A stretch of DNA of 64,000 nt from Leuctra nigra (Eukaryota > Arthropoda > Insecta > Plecoptera > Leuctridae), in contig OW203768.1 of NCBI GenBank assembly GCA_934045905.1, forward strand, positions 20,846,770 to 20,910,769. Reading direction: 5' to 3'. Below, one piece after another: positions 21,666 through 35,268 of the stretch; within the stretch, counting starts at the first letter, position 1, and every line of letters begins with the position of its first letter. Made by a program: the position numbers and the translations under genes. The notes beneath the pieces are model-generated. The model was not told where the DNA came from. It saw only the letters and a list, made by a program, of their open reading frames with translations, and did not search any database.

Positions 21666-22351
21666 TCTGAAAAGTGTATCTGATCGAATATTTTCTGAGT
21701 GGATTTTCAGAAATTTCAAATCAGTTAGAACGACACCCAAGAATTTGAGTCTTTTACGAATATTCTCTCCTTCTGTCACAGATAATAAAATACTAATAAG
21801 CTTGACATCAGAGTATACTGTGACATATACGATGACACTCTCTCAACTGTCCTGCCATTTCACGTCACAAATAACTGATAATTTGCGATGTCCGCACGTA
21901 CTCTGTTTTTCCCTCTGGCCACCGCATCAATATCGGTCAGCGATCACATTGTGGTTGCATCGGAGTGATTGGTCTTTACATATTGGAGCGCTGCTAATGC
22001 AACTGGCACAGCCACCTAGATCTTCTTCCTTCTTTCACTGCCATTGTCACAGATGACGTCAGTTCGAGGTAGAGAACGTCATTCAAGAGTCGGTTGCACT
22101 TCAAGTAAATACTGGAGATGATACTTCCTAGCTAGCTAGCTTCATAATATTTGTAGCTACCATCCAAATTCCAGATTATAACAAATGAGAGAAATAATAA
22201 AAATATCTATTTTTGAGTATTTTTGTCAACACTATCAAGAATACAATGTACCCAATTTGTGCCCAAAAGTCATTAAAATATGAAAAAAGAATACAACACT
22301 TAAACGTTTTTACGGTTTGCAGTTAGTGAAAAACCACTGTATTTATAAATT

Positions 22352-22580
22352 CTGTAACTCAGAGTTACAAGGCCCGATGTCCATTTTCTTGATTTTGTCT
22401 TCATTTTTGGAATCCATGCAATCAAGCTCTATCAATTGAAATTTGACGTAAATCAACAAATTCAGTTAAGTATTGAATTATTCTCTTACAATATTACTCA
22501 TGTCATTACCAAATTTGATTGGAGAAGGCAATTACTGCAAGAATCATTGAAATGACATCGCGCTACTACCTCGGAAGTAA
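22352..22580. mobile_element. Palindromic MITE (CTGTACCTCAGAGGTAG family), copy 2
   Basis: The left end is ctgtaactcagagttac, followed by aaggcccgatgtccatttt. The right end ctacctcggaagta mirrors it. It shares the internal segments atcaagctctatcaatt and ttctcttacaat with the other copies. Confidence 0.7.
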
Positions 22581-22659
22581 AGATTTATATTCGTCACATT
22601 TTTCATTATTACATTCAAAAGTTGCCGATGTTTAGTAATTATTATCTCCATTGTTTACC

Positions 22660-22855
22660 TACGATGATGATGATATGATGAATACGTTTAAGGATGAACG
22701 GTGGGAAGGAGGCGGCGGGGGCCAAGCAGAACGACAACGAAACCCTCCCATCATTTCCCCCACTAGAATCAATGAAATGTCTCAGTCAAGAAGGCCGGCC
22801 TCTGGGATCGAACCCCGTGCAAGTTCACCGCTGATCGTGCATCATCCGGAACCGC
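22660..22855 (-). mobile_element. tRNA-derived SINE, copy 1
   Basis: On the minus strand the segment gggttcgatcccag is a good RNA polymerase III B box. Upstream gcggtgaacttgc is where the A-box half would end. Downstream come the family features: a gactgag stretch, then ttcccaccgttcatcc, then a tcatcatcat tail. The same order occurs in the fuller copy at 28096-28384. Confidence 0.65.
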
Positions 22856-22899
22856 CGCTCGTCGCCACAGTCCCACAGGGGTCCGCGTGGGCGGTGCGG

Positions 22900-25800
22900 G
22901 GGCGTTATGGCAAGAGTGTAACTGGGTCTCCGGGTCAACTCTCGGTCAATGTCACACGCCAGAGGTCAAACGCCGAGTCGTTATGTAATCATACTTTACA
23001 TTCTAACGTGTTCAACTGGATGGAAATGGTTTACAGTCGATTAATTAGATACTGGATAGGTGAGTATAGATGTAACTTTATACGCTAAACACGCTAATAA
23101 ATTGTACTAATATAAACGTAACTGGATAACTAACAGGAAACCATAGTTAAATAACTATATAAATTGACACAAACATCAATTTAATAAATATAGTGTCACA
23201 AATAAGTAGTAAATCGGTATCTCAGATAGTATAATGATATAATGATATGCATAATGAGAAAACATTTTTATTCAAAGTTTAGTAGTGATTAGACTGATGA
23301 TTTTGTAGTAGTATACCTAATGGGTTTGGTTTTTAATTCCATTTGATGCGTTATTGTTATTATTGTGGTAGGATAATTTATTAATTTTATATTTTCAATT
23401 TATTATCATAGCTTTTTAACCAAACATTTTCCTGATCTTTAGTATTCTGTTTTTTTTTTTGCAATTTGTATGTGCTGTACAAACAGATAATAAATAATAA
23501 TAATTCACGAGGAATGAAAACAATTTCGTTCAGAAAGTATTTTGATATAAACGTTATATATTTATTTTATTAGTTTTTAGTATGAATAAAAATAAAACTG
23601 TATAATGATGATCATGAAAACGAAAATGAAGACATTTACATCTGTATCGTGGGTTTAGAGGAGGAAGTGACTTAATCCAAAAATGTAAAACTGAGATAAG
23701 GAGATTTTAATACTGGAAGTACCCAAGGAGAAGTACCATAATAAATATAAAATTATTGCTCACAGAAATGGGATTCTTTATTAAATTACTCGTTTGTTTC
23801 TAATAACATTATCTAGAAAGTTTCAATAAAGTTTGAGCATAATTTAGTTATTTGAGTTTCATTGATCATCCAATTCTCTCTTTCACTAAATCATGACTAA
23901 ATGAACTGGTATTTCTGAACACACCCGGGACTTGATCAATTTCTCTCTTATAGTTATAAAGCGATTTTTTCTATAATTTTTTACATTAAAAACACGTTTT
24001 TTTTAAATTTGGACTAAAGTTTCTCCTCTAAGCTCACGATTTATTCTGCCGTGTTTTCAAATTGAACTGAAGGTTTTTTCTGATACACTTATAGAGGTTC
24101 CATTAAATTAGTTCATTTCTAAAATTTTATACATTGTTTTAGATCAAGTCATAGAGTATTCTGCTTGTGCCATTTTGCAGTAAATGATGAGCATCTTCTC
24201 TTAATAATGTGGCCCGCATTACATTTAAGTTAATTTACATCTCTTAATTGTAGTGTTTTCTACTTAATTACAGGTTATGTTTAATTACCGAGAACAATGT
24301 GGAAGATTCTCGTTGCATCTCACGAATTCATTATTGAAATTGCAGAGATAATTTCAGATGCGGCCAAACAACTGCAATTCAGAAAGACACGAAGAAAACT
24401 CTGCACGCGAATGTTCCATGGAAATTGTCTGCTGAGATTTGACTTCATTCGTCGCGGTGCAATTTCACAAGTCACTCGTATTTTTAGAGTTATGAATGAC
24501 TAACTACTGAAAATAAAAATGTATTAAATAAAGTGCTAGACGCTTCGGTCCACCATAAAGAATGCACAAATGCAAGATTTGTGCAATTGCAAGGTTAATT
24601 TATACCTTCTGACAATTATTCTAAAATATAATACAAAAAATAAAAAGATGAAATGAAATTAAAAAAATTGATAATATCATAAAAAGCGGTTCGTTCTGTA
24701 TGTAAATTATTTAATTATCATCGATTATTTAAATTATTAAATAATTTGCACATAGAACGATTAGCATTTTATTTTAGGAAGAGATGTGCGTTGTGAAAAA
24801 TATCCGATTCATTCGTATTTTTTTCCCTTCCATCATCCTGACTCCATGAAAGTTTACCACATAAACCTACATTCTCAGCATTTTATTTAATTACTAATTT
24901 TACATACTACTAATACTAATTTAAATTTATAAAATTACTAATAAAAAGACTATTTTTTGGCTGAAAATTGGGAATTGGAGGGATCAATAAGATTTAGGCC
25001 CATTTTACCCATAGAAAATAATCAAGCGCAGCGAAGCGAGTGTGATCGATCTAATGACGTTGCGCATGAGCAGAAGATGCGTTAACGACGCACGAGGTAC
25101 AGCATCGCGGTCCACTGCATGGGAACATATAGCAGGCAAACATTCACAGACATTATACCGATGATTTTCAGCATCATTTGCTTTTTGTCGAGACAAATCC
25201 TAACGACTAGGTTTTTCTAGTGTTCTGTAAGTGTGATCGGGATAATTAGCTAATTGCGACTTATGCAGTAATTTGTTCAACCCGGGGCCAAAGAAGAAAT
25301 TGTAATTATATTAAAAAAGTGAAAACGAAGAGTATACCCAAAGTAATACTCTATAATTATGAAAAGAACCTCCCATGTGACTTCGATTTAATCTCTAAAG
25401 GAAAAAGTTCTATAAAATAAAAAATATCATTTAACATTTCAAGCTATTTTTTAATGCTACTTTTCATGACCTAATCAAAACACATAGCCATATTTCAATT
25501 CAAAGATTAACAAATGTCTCTGGAGAAAAATAAGTTGGATAGAAAACATTGCCAAAATCCTCTAATGTGCGAATTCAAGCCAATCCAGAGTCGGCCGTGT
25601 AAACCATCGCTAAAAGTGCAGAATGCATACAAATTACAATTTCTAGTCCTTGTAACTTTGAAACACTAATCAAAATGTTGTGTTCTGTAATTATGACCTC
25701 ATACTAACTCTACCCATGCTCGAAGGTATCTATACCTAAATCTTACATTTTACCTCACTAAATTAGTACACAGTTTACTTGAACTAGATGTTGTTCCATG

Positions 25801-28090
25801 TAAACAATTGCCGAACTGTTGAGTCAATACAACTATTTCATAACCAACACGTAATTCTCTCGACTGATCTAGATTGCTCCTTTGTATTCTCCGACATACA
25901 ATTTCCACCACCCACTCGATGCAATCAAATACAAATACCAACAAAATGACCCGTGAATCGTGCAGTTTCGGGCGTTGTTTATCTTTCTCGGTGTGATTGC
26001 AACAATTACACCTGAGAATCGATTAACCTAGATGTCGATATTAATAGAGATTGGAACTATCACCGGACAACGTCACGAAGATGCTGGGGACTCGTGAACA
26101 TCCTGTTATTAACAATGTCATGGTTTGTAGCTTCATTGTTCACTGGTTCAAATCAGAATCTGCCTCAGCAGAGGAAGATTCTTATCTATTTGGGTAATCT
26201 TTATTTGTTATTATTTATAAGAAGCAGGTATTTTTTAATAGTAAATGAAAACTAAAAACAACAATCTCTTTTGGGCCAAGAAAGACAAAGAGTGTTCAAT
26301 TTTAAAGAGGATGTGTGCTTCCTCTTTGAAAAGAATCTTCTTTTGATACTGATAAATTTGAATATGCAGAACTGAAAGGACGTGTAAATTATATTATGCA
26401 GACCAGTTATAATTCCCATGTTTATGAATTAAGCGAATTAATTAAGTGCGTTTAGGAATCTAGTTTTCCCTACAATTAGGCCAACGACTGTCACGAAAAC
26501 AAGACTGGTTCCTCTTCAAAATACCAGTCATAGAAGTCTTTTAATGAATTCCTCCCATTATTGAGTTTCCTCCTTTTATGAGGTGAAATATCACGCCTTC
26601 TATAATTGCCACTTTGTACCTTTCATTCTTGTTCCATTTTAGCACGAGCACAATGCAGACATTGGGATTGTCTTGGATACAATGCTGACATTGGGATTGT
26701 CTTGGATACAATGCTGATACGATCTGGACACGAGGTAAAAATATGGATCTGATTTCAAAAACATGTACCGTATTTTGCCTTAAGCTTTTCTACGATATTT
26801 CTCCTTTGGTTAGTAGTAACATATTATAAATAGGGTTTAATTGCAATTGCTTCACTTTCAATTTTCTACACACATGATCTTGGTGTCTATTCGTGAGTGA
26901 GTTATTTTGGATTACACATACGCATATCACGACTTGTAGTTGTGTATATAATTTACTTTCAATTGGATAGAATAGCAGGCAGTGTAATTAGAATTAAACA
27001 AATTGGGCCAATATCTTACAACGAGAGAAGGAGAAAAGAATGCACACAGAAGGGTCGATTTTTTAAGGAAATTATGCTTTAACTTTTATGTTTTGGAAGT
27101 GATTAAGTCCTGCAAACCTGATTGGTTGAGCTTTCGCCTTTAGTGAGCTTAAACGTTGTAAAATTGTACATGAATATCACAATAAATGGAGCATTTTTTG
27201 TGGATTCTACTATACCCACCCTTTCCTCGGAACTGACTGAATTTTTTATACCCATGAAGATTCCAAGATTATATGATTTTTTCCACCAGAATTCAGACAC
27301 AAGTTTTCGTACAAACATAACTACTTTTTAATTTTAAGAACGGGTTTTAGGTTACCTTCTAGGCACCGAGCCGGGTCGAAGTGCAGTATATTAGTCTTGA
27401 TTGTTCCCGCCATCGCTCTAGATCTCTCACATCATTGTGTGAACTGTGGCTAAACGTTTTGGTCAATTTCTCACGGACTTCTGAGCAAGAGGGACTCTGG
27501 TCTTCGTGTAATTGAGAACACGACCCGCTGCAACTCATTTTGTTCGCTGTTCGAGGTGATATCTTGCTCGGTGGGTCAGTCTCAGAGCTGAACGATCTAC
27601 TTGGATGTGGACGATGGGACTCGGGGCGGATTGATCTCTTGGGCGTGAGACAAGTCGGAACTGGGTCAAATACGAGGTTAAGCCACAGGATTTAGAGAAA
27701 AACTTAAAAAATAACTATATTTGAACAACACAACTTAGTTTGTTTTAGACATTCTGTGTATTTTATGAAATTTTAATTTTACTGGTCGGCGACTGTCAAA
27801 CTTTTTCCCCCGGAAATTAAGTTACATAAAATAAATCCATTAATTTTAATCAAATCCGTTAGTTCGTTTTTACATTATGATTTCGGTTAGAGTGGCGATT
27901 TTTTCCATATAAAAATTAATGTGTTGAAGAATACCACTATGAACATCCATACGTCGTGGTCTCCAGAATATCATAGTCATGCATCTGCAGTAAAAACTGA
28001 ATAACTATTATAATTTCGATGACAAAAGCCATGCATTCTGTCATATTGATGACAGTGTAACTGAAATTGTTTCTGAACAAACCTAACACA
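22900..28090. other. Intron sequence, few recognisable features
   Basis: The stretch is long and AT-rich. The only structure I note is a short 29-bp tandem duplication near 26650-26712 (acattgggattgtcttgg twice) and a gcgcagcgaagcgagtg motif at 25024, similar to that at 9332. The open frames at 24297-24503, 25005-25196 and 27122-27331 have no recognisable motif. Confidence 0.4.
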
Positions 28091-28095
28091 TTTGC

Positions 28096-28384
28096 GAAAC
28101 TTTTTTTGTCGCTTAACGTCGCACTGTTCTGCAGCGAGGCTAATGGCGACGGATTGATGATTATGATGATGATTGGGAGATTATGATGATGATGATGAGT
28201 AGGTAAGGATGGAAGGTGGGAAGAAGGCAGTCGTGGCCTATTAGTAGGGTACCTTCCCAGCATTTGCCTGTCGACTGAGGGAAAACCACGAAAATAACCC
28301 AGTCAGAAAGGACGGCCGCGGGAATCGAACACGGGCCTCCGGAATACAAGTTCAGAGCGTAACCACTCACCCAACTTCAGCCAG
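28096..28384 (-). mobile_element. tRNA-derived SINE, fullest copy
   Basis: Read on the minus strand it starts ctgaagttgggtgagtgg, with an A-box-like tgagtggttacgc. It continues with B box gttcgattcccgc, then gactgggttattttcg and cctcagtcgacaggc. Next come ttcttcccaccttccatcc and a tcatcatcat run, and it ends cagtgcgacgttaagcgac followed by an A run. Order, boxes and the A-rich tail fit a tRNA-derived SINE of about 290 bp. Confidence 0.82.
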
Positions 28385-28816
28385 CTTGTACCTATTTGAG
28401 AACAAACGAAGGGGTTCGCCAAATTTAATACAAAATTATCAGTCTAATTGGCAGTTAGCAATTTCTATACTTGATTTTAATTACATCAACAACAGGTCTC
28501 TTGAGTTCAACTCAAGAGATTTTTATCTCCTTAAAACATGTTGATTCATTCTTCAGTTTCTGCTACCTCTCAAAGAAATTACAGCTAAGTTTCCATCTTC
28601 TTGGGTGAAGTATTTCAATAATCACACGGCTTTTATCTCGACATATAATTACTGCAGATGTAACGCACTTATCAAGAATGATGCAATGTCACGGTGACAT
28701 AATTCTGTCCGAGTGGCTGATACTCGCACAGACTTGTCGGCAAATAACGGTTCCGCACATTGTCTTAGCCGGTATAAAAACACTTCGAGTTTCCTTCAGT
28801 TGCGCGATATTGTAAG

Positions 28817-29208
28817 TTAAGACGGCTTGGTAGTGAGTTTGACCTTGAAGAGTTTTTAAATCGATTTTTATCAATATCTTTTTCCAGTGTAATTGTTAAC
28901 AAAATAGGGCTATAGACGTGAATTCAGAACAGTTAAATGAAAATAATTCCATAGCTTGGAATGGTTTATTTGATTTACTTTGTCCTACAGGTGTTTAGAA
29001 TCCGAAAATTTAGTAATTTTCGGGTTCTAAACACCTCTTGGACACAATAAGACTAATAGCTTATTCCAAACTATGAAATTATTTTCATTGAACTGTTCTG
29101 AATTCACGTCCATAGCCCTATTTTGTTAACAATTACACTGGAAAAAGATATTGATAAAAATCGATTAAAAAACTCGTCAAGGCCACGCTCACTACCAAGC
29201 CCTCTTAA
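28817..29208. mobile_element. TTAA-flanked foldback element, copy C (palindrome)
   Basis: TTAA occurs at 28817-28820 and 29205-29208. Like copy B it is a full palindrome with the same centre. Its arms are in the same order as copy A: the gtttgaccttgaag arm on the left and the ggccacgctc arm on the right. Confidence 0.88.
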
Positions 29209-30060
29209 CACACACGATTGCTTTTTATATTAGATGCAATTAGATGTTTACGATGAGAAGATTAATTGCATTTTGAACAAGAGTAAGAAATTAACAATGA
29301 CTGTTGGCCGCACGACTCGATAATAAATGATGAGGTCGCAAACTGTACTTGGATTTACCAAGTTCTTCGTATTGCAAATACTTATAAAGATGTAATGTAA
29401 ATCGTAGTTTTGAAACATCGAGTACTGTTAAAAAATTGAAAAAGTACCCTACATTGGGGGAGTCTATAAGCTACGGCCGTAGTGTAAAACTAAGAATAGG
29501 TATACAAATTATAAGATAGTGTAAAATATGCAGTAATAAAAAAATTAACCACTTCAAAACTGCTAAAATTAATGCTAAATTATTCTGCATATACTTATCG
29601 TATACATAGTCGACTGTCAATATTCGGTACACCTAACGATATTTCAAGCATAATAGTTTTTTGGCCATAATTTTTATTTAAAAACCTCTTGTTCCAAAAC
29701 ATGTGGGTCAGGGGGTATAGACCACATCATATCATATTGAGTATAATTTCATTTTACAATATGTTTTTACAATATGTTATGTTTTTTTGTTTTTCATATC
29801 AGGGATCTATAAATTTAAATCATTTAAAAGGAACCACTCTGCAAGGGAAACTGTGGGCCACTGCCCCTTAGACCCCAAAACACCATTCATTTGGAAACCT
29901 CAGACCCGACCATTATGATGTCACATTATAATCACGTCTCCCACAGAGATAAATGTTGCACACAATCGAGTTCAGTAGATAACTTCAGCTCCACGAGCGA
30001 AAGAAACCGGTCAAGATTCGAGATCAACTACTGGTAAAATGCAGCTGTAGACAATAGTCT
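29209..30060. other. Intron sequence, nothing recognised
   Basis: AT-rich, without visible repeats, RNA genes or coding similarity. Confidence 0.4.
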
Positions 30061-30062
30061 AC

Positions 30063-30296
30063 CATGACCCCTATTCTACAACTTTATTTCTTATGAAAAA
30101 GAAACGGAATCGGGATGTTTCTCTTTTGTCGTCAATTAATGCTTAACTATAAAGAAATACAGTATACGGAATCCGATTCCTTTCTTTCGGAAATGGCTTA
30201 CATAATAGAGGTTCCCTTATTCTGTAAACCCATTTCAGTTTGTGAAACAAAAGATTTCTGTCCCGAATCCTTCAGAAATAAAGTTACATAATCTTG
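30063..30296. mobile_element. Possible MITE with imperfect inverted arms
   Basis: Left part cctattctacaactttattt and aaacggaatcggga are mirrored, imperfectly, by tcccgaatccttcagaaat and aaagttacataat on the right. A second pair, ggaatccgattcctttc, lies in the middle. No target duplication was defined. Confidence 0.45.
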
Positions 30297-30409
30297 GATC
30301 CATAAACCTGTGCGAACAAGACGAAGATGCAGCTGCATTCGACTCGACCAGTTCAGAAGATCTAGAAGAGTGACCTCTTTACCGTCACCTAGATCCGACA
30401 TCAAGTTCT

Positions 30410-30480
30410 CTTCTTCCTGTTGGCGCTGCGATGATGACGTCACAGCATTGTGTCTGGACCAATCACGATCATCTCTCTTT
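30410..30480 (-). promoter_or_regulatory. CRE and inverted CCAAT motif, possible promoter
   Basis: The plus strand has a perfect palindromic cAMP response element, TGACGTCA, at about 30435, and a CCAAT motif (ggaccaatcac) about 20 bases further on. On the minus strand the order is ATTGG, then TGACGTCA, then an ATG opening a frame (30443-30198). That frame starts MTSSSQRQQEEENLMSD and is not recognised. It is only suggestive. Confidence 0.22.
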
Positions 30481-31035
30481 CAATTACCGACGACATAATG
30501 AGAGGATGGCAGTAATCTGTTTTACCGGCTCGTTATTGTCTGCCTGCGGGATGTTCAAGCTGGTTTCGAATTACAAATCATTACTTTAACTCAGTTTACA
30601 ACAGTTTTTTATCTTGGCTGTCGGCTCTGTAAACATTAAGTGACATAATCGTTTGCTTCCAATCGGAATGTAACATTGTTTCTCACAGCGGGGCGAATTG
30701 AGATGAATGAGTTATTTAAATAGCAGCTTATTTGCACAATAAGCTAGCTATAGGAAGACGCAACGTAGTAGACGGAAAGGATAATTATTTATAATTGGCG
30801 CATAAAATTACTCTCTGCATGACATCCTTCTATTTACAAACGACAATTTCAATCGTAATGAAGTTACACACATGTCATTGTAGAAATTATCTTAAAGACA
30901 TAATTAAAATTCATATAATTAAAGTCTTTATAAGATTTGTAACTTTTGTCCTCAAGAATAGCATATTTGGTTTTATACAAGTTTTCTTGTTGGAATAATT
31001 TTTATTTAATTTTAATTTAATTTTAATTCTTCTGC

Positions 31036-31200
31036 AACTTAATGATAACTGATGAATGATTATGATAATTGGGAGATGATGAAGAATAAGGAATAAGTTG
31101 GGAAGGAGGCGGTCGTGGTCTCTTATATGGGAGCCTTCGCAGAATTTGCCTTACGACTGAGGGAATCCCGGAATTACCTCAGGTATGAAGGACAATCGAT
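31036..31200 (-). mobile_element. tRNA-derived SINE fragment
   Basis: It shares gatgaatgattatgataattggg, gggaaggaggcggtcgtgg and tacgactgaggga with the fuller SINE. The tRNA-like head with the B box is missing. Confidence 0.6.
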
Positions 31201-32164
31201 ATTAGATAGATAGATATCTAGATATTAATCTATCCTATAAAGATATCGGCCACATCGGTATATCTAACGTAGTTTGTCGGAACTCTCTGTTAAATTAGGC
31301 CTAAACTCAAGCGGATTTACAAGAAGAGTTCTATGTCCATTTTCAAATGATCTGACGCTTTCGAATAATGTAAGTGGATTTTAAATATTTAACAAGCCAT
31401 TTCATGTATTTACAAGTGATGCTGATATGTAAGACAACGAATTTGAAACCTGAAGATGTTCCCTACATGGCTCTGTCCACAACCACGCCAATGTCCCACT
31501 TGCCAGAGTCCCACTAACACAAACATAAACAAACTTTCCGTTTTCTTCACGATTTAGCGACAAACAGTCATTCCCATTTACATAATTACGTCATAATCTC
31601 GAAACTCGTCCGTAAGTGGAGTATAGAAACATCATATTTGCATTTCGGATTTCTTATATCACAATACCAATTCTATAGAAAAACAATGGGAGTTTCGTAA
31701 TCTCTCGACGTGCTTTCTAAAAAACTGTGAACAATTGTTGACGTCTGTCACGGCTTCTGGCCCGAGAGGATAGAAGAAGAATCAAGACCAGTTCCTTGCA
31801 ATTCCACCAGACTCAGACGAGAAGCGAGAATTCAGGACAATGTGTGAACCTCAACAAGATTGCAGAGTTCAAAGTCTAATAGCATACAAGGACTGTGATT
31901 GCCTAAACGCTCCAATCTTACAAACAAATGTAAATTTTATATTTTATTGAAAGTCAACAGTTCAGTTCAATATTTTCAATGCCGTACCGTATTTCAAATT
32001 ATAATAATATAAATAATTACCTTTTCGCTTCTGCTTTTGAATGAATTATGTTAGCTGAAGTTTCTTTATCAAACTTTGAACTGCGAGAATGTACAAATTA
32101 GTTTAGAAACATTATTTCTTATTGTGTCTAAATAATTTATAGACGATTCGACAGCTAGGTAATC

Positions 32165-32260
32165 TCGCTCCTGTGAATGATTATGAAGATGATTGAGAGA
32201 TAAGAAGATAAATATATGGAGGGAGGGAGGGTAATGGCCTTTTAAATAAAAATGTACGTC
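32165..32260 (-). mobile_element. SINE tail fragment
   Basis: It contains tgaatgattatgaagatga followed by gattgagaga and gggagggagggtaatggcc, in the order of the SINE body. It is short and diverged. Confidence 0.4.
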
Positions 32261-32504
32261 AAAATGTAACTACGGAAGTTAAACTACACAAATTAAATTC
32301 CAAACATCGAAGCAAATGTGTTTACTGTTTTGAATAATATAAAAACCATGTGTACTCATTTAACAATGTTATAAATCTAAATGTAAGTGCATTCACTTAA
32401 GATGCACACATGACACGGAATGCAACTGCATTCGGACGCATGTTTATGTCACTTCTCTACGTATAGAACATTAATGCACTGCATAATGTGACAGCGGATG
32501 TTCA

Positions 32505-32740
32505 TGTAGCATTGTCCGCTTCTTCAGTAGAAGACATGTGTTTTACAAGACTTGAAGCGGAAGTGCTGCAGGATCACACAAGTGCAGGATTATACTGTGC
32601 AAGAATATTGCACTGTATCATCGAGGCCCTCGGTATAATGCGACATTAAATGGCAGCATTGTCCGCTTCTTCAGTACAAAGTGTTCAGCGGAAGTTCCGC
32701 AGGATCACTCGTGTGCAGGATTATACAGATTAATGTCAAA
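32505..32740. repeat. Imperfect direct duplication of about 110 bp
   Basis: The segment gcattgtccgcttcttcagta is followed by agcggaagtgctgcaggatcac and gtgcaggattatac at about 32511-32604. The same segments appear again at about 32655-32731 with small differences. No coding content is recognised. Confidence 0.7.
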
Positions 32741-33971
32741 ATTAATTTTCTCAGTTTGAGAAAGTTGTGATTATTAGAGGCTAAAAGTAAATGTATTGTT
32801 CGCTAGCGATTTCGGTAAGATCTTGTGAAGAGACAAATATTCAAGTTAGAAGAAATGTTCGCGCGAAAAAAAATAGACTTCGCGTATACGTTATTTTGGG
32901 AAAACTGTGTAACATCTGCATAATTTCTTATAGCCACGCGAACGTTAATATTTGTATATCTAAGAATAGTTACACAATCTTACGTCTCTGGTAGAATTGG
33001 AAGACCAATTGTTAAAATAAATTTGTGTTTGTGTGAACGCAACTTTTAATAACTTATAAAGATACAAGGCAGTTCAATAAAGAGGGATGATGATGTTATA
33101 TAAAGCAACATTTAGCAACGAAAAAATAATCAGAAGTTTTGAAAATATTATATTCAGTAAAAAAAACATTTTGTTTTGAATTTTATAATATTCCTCAAAA
33201 TCTGTAAAATATCAGTTGATTTAGCCTGGAATTCTCTCTTTTCGAATTAAGATAATCTTTTCGGTTTCACACTCTAAACATTCTGCAATATTTGCATAGC
33301 AATATTTAGTTGTTTTAGAAATGCATTCTGCAATACCATCATTCTGCCGAAGCATTGCTATTGCTCTGCACATGAACATGAAGCAGGTCAGCTGTGATAT
33401 CACACGCAAACCGTGACATCACATCCGTCACAGACAGCTCAGCTCTTGATTATGTTGATCGATGGTTCCCGTATCACGTAGGTACATTCTACCTTCGAAA
33501 TAACATAATTCGACGATTTTCTTGTCGAAAAACCGAGTTAAGTTTTTCACGATGAAGATTTTGAATCCTCCTAACCTTCTTTTACTGAAGCAAAACAAAA
33601 TAGTTGATTTGACATAATGCTTCAATTCAGCGCACGATGCCTTCTTCTTTTGAAGTGATGCACGAATTGTACAAATTTCTACTAATATATTACAAACAAA
33701 GTTTTAAAAAGGTTTAATGTATTGCATTATTTTACGGATAGGTACAATTTGAATATTAGTACCTTATTCAGAAAATATTGAAGTCCAGTGTCATCCACTT
33801 TTATCGTTTCTTCAATCAGCAATGAAGACATTAAAATATTTGATATTGGTTATAGGTAGATATTGTTGCATCAAGGGTTATATAGGGCTGTCGGAGGGGG
33901 CAATTCATCCGTTTATTGCTTTTCAGAAAAATTTATAAATTATTAACGGTCGGTCAGTTTATTGATCAAGC

Positions 33972-34104
33972 CTGGGGCCCTATTCTAGAACGTTTTCCCA
34001 TTTCCATTATGCTGCAATCCAGTCACGGCTAAAAGGATTAACATTGCATGGAATCAAATTCCATCAGAATTGGGAATTTTAAAGTTCTAGAATAGGGCCC
34101 CTGG
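33972..34104. mobile_element. Short MITE with GGGGCCCTATTCTAGAAC inverted ends
   Basis: The left end ctggggccctattctagaac is mirrored by gttctagaatagggcccc at the right. The whole is about 133 bp with no coding capacity. A right-end remnant is found at about 4568-4588. Confidence 0.8.
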
Positions 34105-34177
34105 ACAGTTGACCCATGGACCTAGATTTCCGAATTGATTGTCAACTTAATATTAGTAGAATTTTCCATAACGTTTA

Positions 34178-34340
34178 AAAGCCCCATTTACACGGTGCAA
34201 TTTCTTGAACAACTTCTGTGTCACAGAAGTTCTGCACATGTGCAGATTTATTTTATCATCTCAAAAGTGATACTGCGCACGAGCAGAACCTCTGTGGCAC
34301 AGAAGTTGTTCAAGAAATTGCACCGTGTAAATGGGGCTTT
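34178..34340. mobile_element. Palindromic MITE AAAGCCCCATTTACACGG, copy 1
   Basis: The left arm aaagccccatttacacggtg and cttgaacaacttctgtg are mirrored on the right by gttgttcaagaaattgcacc and gtgtaaatggggcttt. The loop includes ctgcacatgtgcag and ctgcgcacgagcag. A second copy, inverted relative to this one, is at 51608-51769. Confidence 0.88.
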
Positions 34341-34344
34341 AGAA

Positions 34345-35050
34345 ATATTTGTCATTTAATGTCTACAAATGCACGTAAGATAAAAGTTATATTCTTGAAA
34401 ATTCGAGAGTAAAATTTAGAGACTCTAATTCTCAGCATCAAAGTTTCCAAGGTTATCATGATTCTCACACAATAAAACTGAAATAAACGTTTTGACACAA
34501 CCAAAACTGTTGAATTCTGAATGTCACGAATCCAAATGCTCCTGAAAGACAAGGACACGAGATGCTGGCACATGCGAGTAACAGAGATGCGAGGTGTTTG
34601 ACCGAAGACGTCTGTCATCGTTCATCGCGTCAGAGGCCCGGGTTCAGAGCCAGTCAGAGGCGATCACGCCGAATCCGCGGTCGAACGCCACTCGATTCGA
34701 GTCTAATTCATTGTCCGTGAATTATTGATCGAATCTTCGGCGATTGAGACTCATACATCTTTCTATCTGACAGGTAGATGAACTTCTGTTGAAAAGTAGA
34801 ATGGATTTGAATTTAATGAGGCTCGTGGAGGTAATTCCATGCTGGATACTAATTTAATGTATGAGCCACATTGCTTCGCCGCCTTTCAAATCCATCAAAT
34901 TCAAAATACATGTATACTTGCTACAGCGTACTAATTTTTCTTAAATTTTGTTAAATGGAGTCGGTAACATTATTAAGTGATATTATAGGCATTTTTTAGA
35001 CGCCATCAAAAAATCAGGGACATTATATTATAAATGAGTAGTACTATGCA
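34345..35050. other. Intron sequence, nothing certain
   Basis: Only a ggcccgggttcagagcc segment near 34635 recalls a tRNA B box, and it has no partner A box. No gene is recognised. Confidence 0.4.
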
Positions 35051-35054
35051 TGTA

Positions 35055-35268
35055 CACTCAAACCAATAAAAATCGGTACTCGAAAAGAAAAGGATATGCT
35101 GATTAAGGTTTGATGGCATCATCCCATGAAGGCTGTGTGTGTTAACGCATCATCTACCTCTAGTAGGTGAGCTCTTATTTTATTGATAATAACAAGGATT
35201 GATTGTCAAGGAACCATACCAGCAGCCAATCCTTTCTTTTCGAGTTCCAATTTTTATTGGTTTGAGTG
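35055..35268. mobile_element. MITE with CACTCAAACCAATAAAAAT ends, copy 1
   Basis: The left end cactcaaaccaataaaaatc is mirrored by atttttattggtttgagtg on the right. TA occurs immediately outside the left end, as in the copies at 55575 and 60121. The length, about 214 bp, and the TA target fit a Tc1/mariner-derived MITE; the superfamily is inference. Confidence 0.82.

Noticed and set aside
34625..34660. tRNA-like B box (ggcccgggttcagagcc)
   Set aside because: There is no A box at the right distance, no cloverleaf and no SINE body around it.
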